Shown piece after piece: positions 56,146-64,000 of a DNA stretch of 64,000 bases (within the stretch, counting starts at the first letter, position 1; every line of letters begins with the position of its first letter). Source of the stretch: PALSA-270 sp963770245 (lineage in GTDB: Bacteria > Acidobacteriota > Terriglobia > Terriglobales > Acidobacteriaceae); the NCBI GenBank assembly GCA_963770245.1, contig CAVYOX010000012.1, forward strand, positions 434,001-498,000. Direction: 5' to 3'. A program made the translations under genes and the position numbers. A model generated the notes under the pieces. The model saw only the letters and a list, made by a program, of their open reading frames with translations. It searched no databases and was not told where the DNA came from.

Positions 56146-56871
56146 GTGCGCACACCGCTCATCGTTATGGGGATGGTTTTCTTTGCCACCCTGATCGCCG
56201 GGTCGCAAACCACTCCGGCCGCAAAGCCAGCTCCCAAACCGGCAACCGCTCCTTCTGCGAGCCCGGGACCGACCGCCATCATTGAAACCACGGCCGGGCC
56301 CCTGACCTGCACTCTGTTCCCCAGGCAGGCGCCCATCGGCGTAGCCAATTTCATCGGCTTGGCCCAAGGCACGAAGGACTGGACCAGTCCTGTCACCCAC
56401 GCCAAGAAGCACGGTGTGCCGCTCTATGACGGCACGGTGTTCCATCGCGTGATCCCAGAGTTCATGATTCAGGGCGGCGACCCGGCGGGCAATGGCAGCG
56501 GTGACCCAGGCTACGCCTTCAAGAATGAGACTTCCCCCGATCTGAAATTTGATCGGCCCGGTCGCCTGGCCTATGCCAATGCCGGTCCGAACACCAACGG
56601 CTCCCAGTTTTTCATCACCGAAGTTGCCTATGCCAGCCTGAACGGGGGCTATACCATTTTCGGCCAGTGCGATGACGCGACCGTGGCCCTGGTGATGAAG
56701 ATTGCGCGCATGGGGCGCGACGCCAACGATCGGCCCTATCGCCCGGTGCAGATTGTTCACATCAAGATCGTGCAGGGCGGAGCGGCGCACTCGATGGCAA
56801 AGCCCTCCGCGGGAACCAAGGCGCCGGTCAAGAAGTCGACGACAGCCACGCCCACTCCGGCTCCGCAATAG
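56146..56871 (+). CDS. Exported cyclophilin-type peptidyl-prolyl isomerase
   Basis: A 241-residue protein from GTG 56146 with GAGGAGG upstream. The signal peptide is TPLIVMGMVFFATLIAGSQ, then a Pro/Ala linker and the cyclophilin domain (TAIIETTAGPLTCTLFPRQA, GTVFHRVIPEFMIQGGDPAG, LAYANAGPNTNGSQFFITEV). Active-site Arg (FHRV) and Gln (MIQGGDP) are kept. It assists folding outside the cytoplasm. A basic Thr/Pro-rich tail ends it. It is followed by a signal-less paralogue, 118 bp downstream. Confidence 0.9.
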   Translation: MRTPLIVMGMVFFATLIAGSQTTPAAKPAPKPATAPSASPGPTAIIETTAGPLTCTLFPRQAPIGVANFIGLAQGTKDWTSPVTHAKKHGVPLYDGTVFHRVIPEFMIQGGDPAGNGSGDPGYAFKNETSPDLKFDRPGRLAYANAGPNTNGSQFFITEVAYASLNGGYTIFGQCDDATVALVMKIARMGRDANDRPYRPVQIVHIKIVQGGAAHSMAKPSAGTKAPVKKSTTATPTPAPQ

Positions 56872-56989
56872 CGGTCCAATCGAAGTGCGAGGGTCCTGCG
56901 AACCGTCCCGGCTGCGCCGGGGACGACCTCGCAAACGGCCGGCCGCAAACCGGCGCCAACCCAATCCAGCTACCCAAGAAAGGATACCG

Positions 56990-57517
56990 ATGACTCGCCA
57001 GCCTGGAACCTACGCCGTTTTCACTACTTCGGAAGGCACCGTCGTTTGCCGTCTGTTCGAAAAGGAAGCGCCCAAGACCATTGCCAATTTCATGGAACTC
57101 GCCGAGGGTAAGCGCGAGTGGAGTCATCCCGTCAGCCGGAAAAAGAGCAAAGACCGGTTGTATGACGGCACCATCTTCCACCGCGTGATTCCGAACTTCA
57201 TGATCCAAGGCGGCGACCCGGCCGGGACCGGCATGGGGGGACCCGGCTATCAGTTCGAGGATGAGACCAAGGGTTCCCCGCACAAGTTTGACAAAGCGGG
57301 CAAGCTGGCCATGGCTAATGCCGGCCCCAATACCAACGGATCGCAGTTTTTCATCACCGTCGCGCCCACCCCGTGGCTCACCGGCAACCACACCATTTTT
57401 GGCGAGGTCGTCGAGGGCCAGGATGTCATCGAGAAGATCGTGAATGCCCCGCGCAGTCGCCAGGACAAACCGTTGAAAGACGTGGTGTTGCAAGCGGTGC
57501 TGATCGAGCGGGCCTGA
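56990..57517 (+). CDS. Cytoplasmic cyclophilin-type peptidyl-prolyl isomerase
   Basis: A 175-residue cyclophilin without signal peptide; ATG 56990 has AAGGA 5-9 bases upstream. Motifs are GTYAVFTTSEGTVVCRLFEK, FHRVIPNFMIQGGDPAGTGM, MANAGPNTNGSQFFITVAPT and HTIFGEVVEGQDVIEKI. The catalytic Arg and Phe/Gln positions are present. It is a tandem duplicate of the exported enzyme upstream. The open frame reaches back into that gene, but the extra codons are not used. Confidence 0.92.
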   Translation: MTRQPGTYAVFTTSEGTVVCRLFEKEAPKTIANFMELAEGKREWSHPVSRKKSKDRLYDGTIFHRVIPNFMIQGGDPAGTGMGGPGYQFEDETKGSPHKFDKAGKLAMANAGPNTNGSQFFITVAPTPWLTGNHTIFGEVVEGQDVIEKIVNAPRSRQDKPLKDVVLQAVLIERA

Positions 57518-57597
57518 TCGAGCGGGACTCAGTCGGGGAGGCGGCGGAATCCCAGAGGCGCCAGTCTAGGGGGCCTCTCCGCCCAGTCGGCGGGACC

Positions 57598-59880
57598 TTA
57601 GGGCGCGCCGTACAACTGCCGATAGACGTTGGCATTGCGCAGAATGGCCTGCACGTACTCCCGGGTTTCGGTGAAAGGTATGGACTCAACAAACTCCTGC
57701 GGGTCGCGGTACTTGCCCTGCGCCAGCCAGTCTTTCACCCGGTCGTCGCCCGCGTTGTAGGCCGCCAGGGCGTATTCGAAGGCGCCGAACTTATCCACCG
57801 TGTCGCGGAAATAGCGGGTGCCGAGCTCGAGGTTCACCGCCGGGGTAAAAAGTTCGGTCGGGACGAAGTGGCGAAGTTTGACCTGCTTGGCCACCAGCTT
57901 TCCGGTCTTCGGCAGCAACTGCATCAGACCGACCGCGTCCTTGCGCGACACCGCGTTCGGATTGAAGGCGGATTCTTGCCGGATCAGCGACGCCACCAGG
58001 TAGGGATCAAGGCCAGTGCTCGAGGAAAATCTTCGCAAGTCGATCCAATAGGGCTTAGGGAACAAGGCCTCCCAGTAGGAGCGCGGAAGGTTCGGAAGGT
58101 CGACCGCAAAATAGTTAGGCGCAGCCCGCTTCATGACTTCAAGCGCCATGTCATAGCGCCCGACATCCTGGTAGAGGCGGGCGCTTTCGGCGGGCAGCCA
58201 GTTGCCGGGATTGTCCTTGGCTGCCGCTTGCAACTCGCGGACGGCAAAATCGAGCAGGGCGCCGTTTTCGAGCAACTGCGCCTTTTGCACGCGCAAATCA
58301 TCGGTCGGCAACGGGTCCGGGGTCACGCTCACGCCCGAGCTGATGGGCGGAATGTGGTCGAGCAGCGCGTACTGTACGGGATCGGTGTCACTCGTGAGCT
58401 TGGCCAGCCGTTGCCGCGCCAGGTAGCCGTAGTAGTAATTGCGGTAACGGCCGGACAGTTTCTCGTAGTAGGCCCGCGCCTTGGCGGAATCCGATTCTTC
58501 TTCCGCCAGCCGGGCGCGCCAATAGAGGGCGGCCGGCACTTCGGCCGAGCTCGGATACAACGCGATTTGCTCTTCAAATCCCTGCTTGGCCTCATCGTTG
58601 CGGCCCATGCGCAGGCTGAGCCATGCCACCTTCCAGTGGGCATAGGAGGCACGGCTGGCGTTCGGGAATCTTTGTTGCAGTTCGCGATAGCTGTCGATGG
58701 CGTGGTCCGGATCAGGCTTCAGGAGATAGATGTTGCCGGCCACCAGTAAGTCTTGTTCCAGCCATGGGCTGGCGGGGGCGGTTTGCCGTAGTTGACCGAG
58801 GATGGCGAGGAACCCGTCGTCATCGTCGGCGGAGCGAGCCAGCTCGCCCCGGTCAAATAGCCGCTCGGCGTTCAGTTCGGGAGTGGAGTCGGGAATGGAA
58901 TCCAAGGTGCGCTTGGCATCCTTAGGATGCCCACCGCGGAGCTGGGCGCTGGCCAGAGCCAGCTGGAGGGCAGGACGTACGCTCGGATCGGCATCCTCGA
59001 CCAGGCCACGATACACATCCGCGGCATCATCGTAGCGTTTGCCCTTGAGCAGCAGGTCGGCGCGAGTCTTCCGCTCGGTAAAAGTGGGTGCGGGCAACTG
59101 CTCGGCCGGCGGCAGCTTCTTCAATTCGAGATCCGCCTGCGCGGCTTCGCCGCTCAGCGGCATGGTGAAATACAGATTTCGTAGAACGGAGGAGGCCTTC
59201 CCCGGGTCCCCCAGCGCGGCATAGGCACGTCCCAAGGTCAGTTCGACATCCGCTCGGGTCGGCTGGCGGTTTTTTTCGAGCAGGGCGGCGGCGGCCTGGG
59301 CTTGTCCGTCGGCCAGCAAGGCATTCGCATAGAGGACCTGAGCGTCGCGGATGAGCAGCGAATCCGGATAGCTATGGTCAAAATCACTCAACCGGGCGCT
59401 GGCCTCGGGGATCCGGCTGCTGTCAAAGTAAGCCGAAGCGAGGTAATAGCTGACGTAGTCTCCCAGGTCGCCGGCCTGCGCCTTGGCACGACTCAACGAG
59501 TCGATGGCTTTGCCGTAGTCATGATCGAGAATGTGGGCGTAACCGACGACCAGCCAGGCCAGTGCGCCCGCGTCTTCCCGGGAGTGGCGCCGGGCGTAGG
59601 CTTCGACCCCCGAGTAGGCGACGGGGGTGCGGTCGGCGAGCAACTGGCGAGCCATGGGCTTCAAGCTGGCGGAAGCGACAAATGCCTGATGCATGCGGCG
59701 CAGGCGCGGCGAGGAGCGGCGGCGGCGGGGGTTCAGAGCAGGCTGGTGGATCTTCCGGGGCGTAGGTCGGGTACCGCCAGAAGCGGGCGGCGCTGCCGGG
59801 GTTTGGTCGGCTGAAGCAGAGTACGCCGCCGAAAACACCGCCAGCAGGAGAACGAGGATGGTATTACGACGCAACTGCAC
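57598..59880 (-). CDS. slt: Soluble lytic murein transglycosylase
   Basis: A 760-residue protein from GTG 59880 with a signal peptide (RNTILVLLLAVFSAAYSASA). A long alpha-helical, TPR-like superhelix (about 60-600) is followed by a C-terminal SLT domain: ASLIRQESAFNPNAVSRKDA with catalytic Glu, then VGLMQLLPKTG, LELGTRYF and AAYNAGDDRV. This is the Slt70 layout. It cleaves peptidoglycan glycan strands with formation of 1,6-anhydroMurNAc in the periplasm. It lies 13 bp after the GAF-like gene, in one operon. Confidence 0.92.
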   Translation of the reverse strand: MQLRRNTILVLLLAVFSAAYSASADQTPAAPPASGGTRPTPRKIHQPALNPRRRRSSPRLRRMHQAFVASASLKPMARQLLADRTPVAYSGVEAYARRHSREDAGALAWLVVGYAHILDHDYGKAIDSLSRAKAQAGDLGDYVSYYLASAYFDSSRIPEASARLSDFDHSYPDSLLIRDAQVLYANALLADGQAQAAAALLEKNRQPTRADVELTLGRAYAALGDPGKASSVLRNLYFTMPLSGEAAQADLELKKLPPAEQLPAPTFTERKTRADLLLKGKRYDDAADVYRGLVEDADPSVRPALQLALASAQLRGGHPKDAKRTLDSIPDSTPELNAERLFDRGELARSADDDDGFLAILGQLRQTAPASPWLEQDLLVAGNIYLLKPDPDHAIDSYRELQQRFPNASRASYAHWKVAWLSLRMGRNDEAKQGFEEQIALYPSSAEVPAALYWRARLAEEESDSAKARAYYEKLSGRYRNYYYGYLARQRLAKLTSDTDPVQYALLDHIPPISSGVSVTPDPLPTDDLRVQKAQLLENGALLDFAVRELQAAAKDNPGNWLPAESARLYQDVGRYDMALEVMKRAAPNYFAVDLPNLPRSYWEALFPKPYWIDLRRFSSSTGLDPYLVASLIRQESAFNPNAVSRKDAVGLMQLLPKTGKLVAKQVKLRHFVPTELFTPAVNLELGTRYFRDTVDKFGAFEYALAAYNAGDDRVKDWLAQGKYRDPQEFVESIPFTETREYVQAILRNANVYRQLYGAP

Positions 59881-59893
59881 TGTCTTCCATTAT

Positions 59894-61027
59894 CTAGCGC
59901 TGAAAGTTTGCGCCCATGACGGAACTGTCGTCCTCGGCAAGGCTACGAACCAGTTCTTGATTGAAATATTCGGCGCTCGATGCGATGGTGGCGCCGAAAC
60001 GCTTCTGATACGTAGCCTGGCTCTTATCGATGTCTTCCTTCAGGCGATCGTATAAGTCCTTATTCTTGCGGCCCTCGGCCACCTTGGCTTGATTGTAGAG
60101 CTTGATTTCATCGACCAGCAGCCGGGCGAAGCGTTGCGCCTTGCGGTGAAGGTCGGCGTCTTCGGTCGACAGAGCCGCAAAAGCGTCGACCGCGACCGCG
60201 GTGGCGGTTGCGGCGGCAGCCGCAGGAACGGGTTCAGACATCGTGCTCACCGCGTCCACGGGATCGGCCGCTGGCGGCTCGGGTGCGGCCACGGGGGAAT
60301 GGGTAGGCGCGTGGGCTGCGAATGGATCGGAGAACGACGGCGAAGCCGGAACCGGCGAAGCCGCCGCGGGGGTTTTCTCGAAAGAGCGCGTCTCCGCGGG
60401 ACCTTCCTTGTGGGCTTGTTTGCGGAGAGCCGCGACTTCGAGCCAGGCGCTCGCGCTCACCACCAGCAACTCGAGCGCGGCGCTCTCCATTTTTCCGCCG
60501 GCCTCGGTGCCCGCATCGGCATACACCAGGGCGGCCACTCGATCCTTCAACAGCAGCGGCAGGAGCAAGGCATGGTCCTCGGCGGGCGCGCCGAAACGGG
60601 AAACGAACTTGGGGTCCACGTCCGCGGCCGTAGCGGTGAATGCCAGCCGCGACTGCATGGCCCGGGCGGCGACTCCGCTGCTCACGTCGAGCGGAAAGTC
60701 CTTGATCTCTTCGTGATTCGAAAACGCGCGTCCCTGCCAGCCGGTGGCGGCACCGGCCTTCACCACGAACAAGGCGACACGGCCGCAGTAGCGGGAAGCA
60801 TTGTCGAGCAGAGTGCGCAGAATCTCCCGCTGCGTGGTTCCGGTTTGAATCGAGGAAATGGCCTTCAGCAGACTCGCCGCACTGCTTTCAGGAGCCGCCC
60901 CTAAATGAGGCGCCACCTCTTCGAGCACGCGGCGCACCAGTTCGCTGCGCAGTGGAGGAACTCGCGCCTCCAATACCTCTGACACCACTTTCTCGACGAC
61001 TTGTTCAATCCAGGTTTTTTCCGACAT
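59894..61027 (-). CDS. GAF-like domain protein of unknown function
   Basis: A 377-residue cytoplasmic protein. Residues about 50-185 look like a GAF sensor (TQREILRTLLDNASRYCGRV, DHALLLPLLLKDRVAALVYA). A long Ala/Pro-rich linker (about 200-285) is followed by a conserved-looking helical tail (QRFARLLVDEIKLYNQAKVA, IDKSQATYQKRFG). It is upstream of slt with 13 bp between. I know no function; ligand-dependent control of its operon partner is possible. It starts at ATG 61027. Confidence 0.7.
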   Translation of the reverse strand: MSEKTWIEQVVEKVVSEVLEARVPPLRSELVRRVLEEVAPHLGAAPESSAASLLKAISSIQTGTTQREILRTLLDNASRYCGRVALFVVKAGAATGWQGRAFSNHEEIKDFPLDVSSGVAARAMQSRLAFTATAADVDPKFVSRFGAPAEDHALLLPLLLKDRVAALVYADAGTEAGGKMESAALELLVVSASAWLEVAALRKQAHKEGPAETRSFEKTPAAASPVPASPSFSDPFAAHAPTHSPVAAPEPPAADPVDAVSTMSEPVPAAAAATATAVAVDAFAALSTEDADLHRKAQRFARLLVDEIKLYNQAKVAEGRKNKDLYDRLKEDIDKSQATYQKRFGATIASSAEYFNQELVRSLAEDDSSVMGANFQR

Positions 61028-61337
61028 GTGACTTGATCAGGCTTGGACCGCGGGTGGGGAGTTCGCGTCTCCAGGTCAAGTTAAGCCCTGATTATATGGC
61101 ACTTGGATGAATCTTGGGGCCGCGCACTGTTAGTCGTTAGTCACTAGCCCTTGGTCATCACTGTTGGCCAGCCCGATTCCGCGAGCCCCGATTGTAGACC
61201 GCTGCCTGCTGAATCGAATTTAGCGCAAACTGCACTCCTCTGAATACGTCAAAAGAGTTGAGCGCAAGCCCAGGTTACCAAGTAAAATAACACCTTCGTT
61301 CGCCCGTCCTTCGCTCTAAAATTGTTGCATCGGAACT
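61028..61337. other. Intergenic region between divergent genes
   Basis: About 310 bp holding promoters for the GAF-like gene and the sigma factor. TTGAGC at 61258 and TAAAAT at 61283 are a weak -35/-10 pair (19-bp spacing) toward the sigma gene. Around 61130-61150 there is a short tandem-like run, TTAGTCGTTAGTCACTAG. No coding potential is seen. Confidence 0.4.
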
Positions 61338-61970
61338 ATGATGAGTACCATCCAAACTAAGCTAGGTGAGCCAGTTGTTGATGAGATGGCTCTGGTTCAC
61401 GCGGCCAAGGGCGGCGATGTTCAAGCCTTTGAGGAGCTGGTACGGCGCTATGACCGGAATGTCTTTCGCATTGCGCAGCACATTACGCACAACCGCGAAG
61501 ATGCCGAAGACGTGGTGCAGGACGCCTTCCTCAAGGCCTACGAGAACCTGAATCAGTTCCAGGGTCAGTCCAAGTTCTATACCTGGCTGGTTCGCATCGC
61601 GGTCAATGAGGCGTTGATGAAGCTGCGGCGCCTCAAGCCAGGGCGCACAGTTTCACTCGACGAAGACGTCAAGACCGAAGAAGACTCGCTGCCGCGGGAA
61701 GTTGCGGATTGGAGCCCCAATCCGGAACAGCAGTATAGCCAGGCGGAGCTGAAAGATATTCTGACGCGCACCATTCAGGGCTTGCCCATGAGTTTTCGGA
61801 CGGTGTTTGTGCTACGAGATGTGGAAGGGCTCTCGACCGAGGAAACCGCCGAGGCGCTTGAACTGAGCGTTCCCGCGGTGAAATCGCGGCTGCTGCGAGC
61901 CCGGCTGCAGTTGCGCGAGCGCTTGAACCGTTACTTCCAGAAACGCGAGAGCGGAGATGGCAAACCGTGA
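61338..61970 (+). CDS. ECF sigma factor (sigma-70 family)
   Basis: A 210-residue sigma factor with region 2 (EELVRRYDRNVFRIAQHITH, AEDVVQDAFLKAYENLNQF) and region 4 (MSFRTVFVLRDVEGLSTEET, LELSVPAVKSRLLRARLQLR); regions 1 and 3 are absent. It should direct RNA polymerase to a stress or envelope regulon. The start is ATG 61338 or 61341. Its stop overlaps the anti-sigma start by 4 bases (GTGA), so the two are made together. Confidence 0.93.
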   Translation: MMSTIQTKLGEPVVDEMALVHAAKGGDVQAFEELVRRYDRNVFRIAQHITHNREDAEDVVQDAFLKAYENLNQFQGQSKFYTWLVRIAVNEALMKLRRLKPGRTVSLDEDVKTEEDSLPREVADWSPNPEQQYSQAELKDILTRTIQGLPMSFRTVFVLRDVEGLSTEETAEALELSVPAVKSRLLRARLQLRERLNRYFQKRESGDGKP

Positions 61971-62224
61971 AATGCGCTGAATTCCTGCAGGAACTGACGA
62001 ACTATCTCGACGGCGTGATCGACGAGAGAACCAAGTCGGAACTAGAAGATCACCTGGCTTGGTGCCACAACTGCTACGTGGTTTGCGACACCACCAAAAA
62101 GACCATCGAAATCTATCGCGACTCTCAGCTCTACGAACTGCCCGACGACCTGCGCAACCGTCTTCGATCCGCCATCGTCAGCAAGTGCCAAGCCCGCAAG
62201 AAGGCCGGCCCGGAGCAGGTCTAA
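61967..62224 (+). CDS. Zinc-type anti-sigma factor
   Basis: An 85-residue protein from GTG 61967, translationally coupled to the sigma gene. It has the zinc anti-sigma motif with HLAWCHNCYVV (His-x3-Cys-x2-Cys) plus an upstream Cys, matching the zf-HC2/ZAS fold. No membrane helix is present, so it is a soluble anti-sigma factor that should hold the ECF factor in the cytoplasm. The trigger could be redox loss of zinc, as in other ZAS proteins (inference). Confidence 0.9.
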   Translation: MKCAEFLQELTNYLDGVIDERTKSELEDHLAWCHNCYVVCDTTKKTIEIYRDSQLYELPDDLRNRLRSAIVSKCQARKKAGPEQV

Positions 62225-62410
62225 CCCATTCTGCTTCCTCCTAACACAATTATTCCACAGGGCTTCGAGCTTTTCCTCGAGTTTCCCCCTTGCCTCCGCC
62301 ATCTTTCAGCGAAACCTTTTCCCGCAAATTCGAATCTAAACGGATGAGTGCGGCACGTCCCAGCCTTTGTGGGGCCAAGCGGAAGCTGCCGTCAAAGAAG
62401 AGGGCCCAAG

Positions 62411-62644
62411 ATGATGGCGACATTATTCGATACGATTTTTGGCTGTGGCCACAATCATTGCAGCTTTCCGATCACCGTGCGTTCTCGCTCCCGTAGTCAG
62501 GCCGCCAATCTGACCGGCACCTACGTGGTATGCCTGGATTGCGGAAAGGAAATGCCTTACGACTGGGAGGAAATGAAAGTGATCAGTTCCCCGGCGGCCA
62601 AGCGCGATCACTTGCGAGCCCTGGCCGCGAAACAGGCTGCCTAA
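62411..62644 (+). CDS. Small Cys-containing protein, hypothetical
   Basis: A 77-residue protein from ATG 62411 (ATGATG; AGAGGG upstream). It has FGCGHNHCSFPITVRSRSRS and TGTYVVCLDCGKEMPYDWEE; the C-x-H-x2-C and C-x2-C pairs could form a zinc-ribbon-like site. A charged helical tail follows. I know no function. It ends 24 bp before a strong terminator, so it is likely the last gene of its transcript. Confidence 0.7.
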   Translation: MMATLFDTIFGCGHNHCSFPITVRSRSRSQAANLTGTYVVCLDCGKEMPYDWEEMKVISSPAAKRDHLRALAAKQAA

Positions 62645-62668
62645 GCGACGATTCTCGCAAAAGCACTC

Positions 62669-62708
62669 AAAGGCCGCAACCCGCGTGGGTTGCGGCCTTT
62701 GTTTTGTG
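62669..62708 (+). terminator. Strong rho-independent terminator, possibly bidirectional
   Basis: Perfect 14-bp stem AAAGGCCGCAACCC / GGGTTGCGGCCTTT with a GCGT loop, followed by GTTTTG. It ends the plus-strand small gene. On the minus strand the stem also finishes in a T-run and could stop transcripts of the M48 gene that ends at 62770. Confidence 0.9.
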
Positions 62709-62769
62709 CACCCATAAAACCGGCGGCCAGAGCCGTCGGAAAATAGAAGTTATCGGAGAGGTTCGCTCC

Positions 62770-63933
62770 TCAGTTGCTGCTGTCGTTCCTGCGCTTCAGG
62801 GTTGGACGGTCGTCGTCACTTGTGCCGCTGCCGGTGTCGGTGCCAGTTTTATCGGTCGAGGCGGTCCGCCGCAGGCTGGGCTTCTTGCCATCCTTCTGGT
62901 CGATCAGCTTGTGCCGGTTTTCGAGCGAGGCCAAGCGGGACTTGACCTCGTCAAATTCCGAGGTTGAGACCAAGTACTCGCCGCGCGCCGGCAAGATGCT
63001 GGCAATCTCCTGCTGCGATTTCTCAATGCGGTCCGGGGTCTGCGGATGAGTGTCGAAGGCTTTGGCCAGGGTCCCGGGCTTTTTCTTCTCCATGGCCTGC
63101 ACCTTCTCAAAGAACGCGATGAAAGCTTGCGGGTCATAACCGGCCTTGTACATATATTGCAGCCCGAGGTAGTCGGCCTGCGCCTCAAACCCGCGGGAGA
63201 ACTTGAGGAAAGTCAGCGGCAAGGCCAATCCTGCGGCCTCGTATCCCGCATACCCTACGGCTCCGCCCACGAAAATCAAAGGAATGGAAGCCAGATTCAT
63301 GATGTTCCCGCGCGTGTTTTCGCGCGCTGCGTGGCAGGCGGCGACGTGCGCGATCTCATGCGCCATCACACCCGCCAGTTCCGCTTCTTCATCGGCCGCC
63401 AGGATCAAGCCCGAATTCACGTAAAAGAACCCGCCCGGTAAAGCGAAGGCGTTCACCTGATCGGAGTCAATCACCTTGATGGTAAAGGGAACCTGAGCAT
63501 CGGAGTTACGCACCAGGTTCTGGCCCAGCCGGTTCACATACTCGGTGACCACGGAATCGGTCACGAGCTTCGATTGCCCCTCGACCTGCATGGCGTAGGA
63601 CTTGCCCATGGCAATCTGCTTCTCGATGCTGTACCAGTTCCCCATGCCACGATTGCAGCCCACGTTGCGGTTGCCGATGGCATTCACGTCGTCGATGCCA
63701 CCGTCATGCTTGACCTTATCGGGATCCGCGCCCTGAACCACCGGCGGCTGGCTGGCTGTCGATTCGTCGGCGGCTGCGGTCTTCGAACTGTCCGGAGGGG
63801 CGGTTTGGGCAGGTCCGGCGGACCCGGTCTTGGCCCCCGGATCGGAGCCGCCCTGAGCTTGCGCCAATAGCGATGGCGACGTAAATGCCAAGGCCGACAA
63901 TGCAGCAGTCAGTGCCAAGAGTCGCAACTTCAT
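62770..63933 (-). CDS. M48-family zinc metalloprotease
   Basis: A 387-residue exported protein with signal peptide LLALTAALSALAFTSPSLLA, a low-complexity stretch (25-75), and a peptidase M48 domain: VIDSDQVNAFALPGGFFYVN, EEAELAGVMAHEIAHVAACH (HExxH zinc site) and FEAQADYLGLQYMYKAGYD with the third ligand Glu. The C-terminus is charged and low complexity. It is probably a periplasmic quality-control protease like BepA/LoiP. ATG 63933 has GGGAG upstream. Confidence 0.92.
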   Translation of the reverse strand: MKLRLLALTAALSALAFTSPSLLAQAQGGSDPGAKTGSAGPAQTAPPDSSKTAAADESTASQPPVVQGADPDKVKHDGGIDDVNAIGNRNVGCNRGMGNWYSIEKQIAMGKSYAMQVEGQSKLVTDSVVTEYVNRLGQNLVRNSDAQVPFTIKVIDSDQVNAFALPGGFFYVNSGLILAADEEAELAGVMAHEIAHVAACHAARENTRGNIMNLASIPLIFVGGAVGYAGYEAAGLALPLTFLKFSRGFEAQADYLGLQYMYKAGYDPQAFIAFFEKVQAMEKKKPGTLAKAFDTHPQTPDRIEKSQQEIASILPARGEYLVSTSEFDEVKSRLASLENRHKLIDQKDGKKPSLRRTASTDKTGTDTGSGTSDDDRPTLKRRNDSSN

Positions 63934-64000
63934 AACTCACTCCCTTTTCTGCCCCACGCGAGTTTCTCCGGCCATTATACGCCCGCAGGGACACACCCCT

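Overview
This 64 kb window is high-GC bacterial chromosome, most likely from an Acidobacteriota member (soil/peat, Terriglobia-like). That is my inference from gene content: a Tad/Flp pilus locus with two 55-residue pilins, a large set of GT87 (DUF2029) membrane glycosyltransferases, DUF2911, YXWGXW and IPT/TIG exported proteins, a b558-type succinate dehydrogenase, and a serine hydrolase fused to a NamZ (DUF1343) domain. I found no rRNA, tRNA, CRISPR array, insertion sequence or phage gene.

Layout. (1) 1-8.5 kb: the start of an FHA-domain gene on the minus strand, then five GT87-type genes on alternating strands (+,-,+,-,+), two convergent pairs overlapping at their 3' ends, then a large multi-span protein. 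(2) 8.7-19 kb: a Tad pilus locus: flp1, terminator, flp2, cpaB, cpaC, cpaE, cpaF, tadB, tadC, a DUF192 protein and a long Pro/Gly-rich TonB-like protein. A paralogue of the large membrane protein follows at 19.1-20.7 kb, so the two paralogues bracket the pilus locus. Between about 10.34 and 12.33 kb the reading frame breaks at least 16 times, hitting the end of cpaB, all of cpaC and the start of cpaE, while everything around is clean. (3) 20.8-22.9 kb: a CPBP-family membrane protein and a type II NADH dehydrogenase.

(4) 22.9-34.5 kb is an accessory stretch rich in broken genes: a TetR-like leader behind a perfect 20-bp palindrome, a decayed chitosanase-like gene, a truncated S41 peptidase, a carboxylesterase/GlxA-regulator chimera and a broken DUF1003 gene. 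They are interspersed with intact amidase, oxidoreductase, AraC regulator, methyltransferase and small exported proteins. An isolated minus-strand terminator near 33.85 kb may end an unannotated RNA.

(5) 34.6-64 kb is mostly housekeeping. It holds NfeD plus slipin, a SPOR protein, an ArsR-type regulator, a large hybrid histidine kinase divergent from an HD-GYP response regulator, and a peptidoglycan-recycling and synthesis block (beta-lactamase/NamZ fusion, second serine hydrolase, MurQ, MurA). Then come sdhCAB, a DUF5715 protein, two tandem cyclophilins, a soluble lytic transglycosylase behind a GAF-like protein, an ECF sigma factor with its zinc-type anti-sigma factor, and an M48 metalloprotease.

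The most notable points are the GT87 array next to a Tad pilus locus (possible surface or pilin glycosylation), the 2-kb frameshift tract over cpaC, the operator-like palindromes, and the NamZ fusion beside MurQ.
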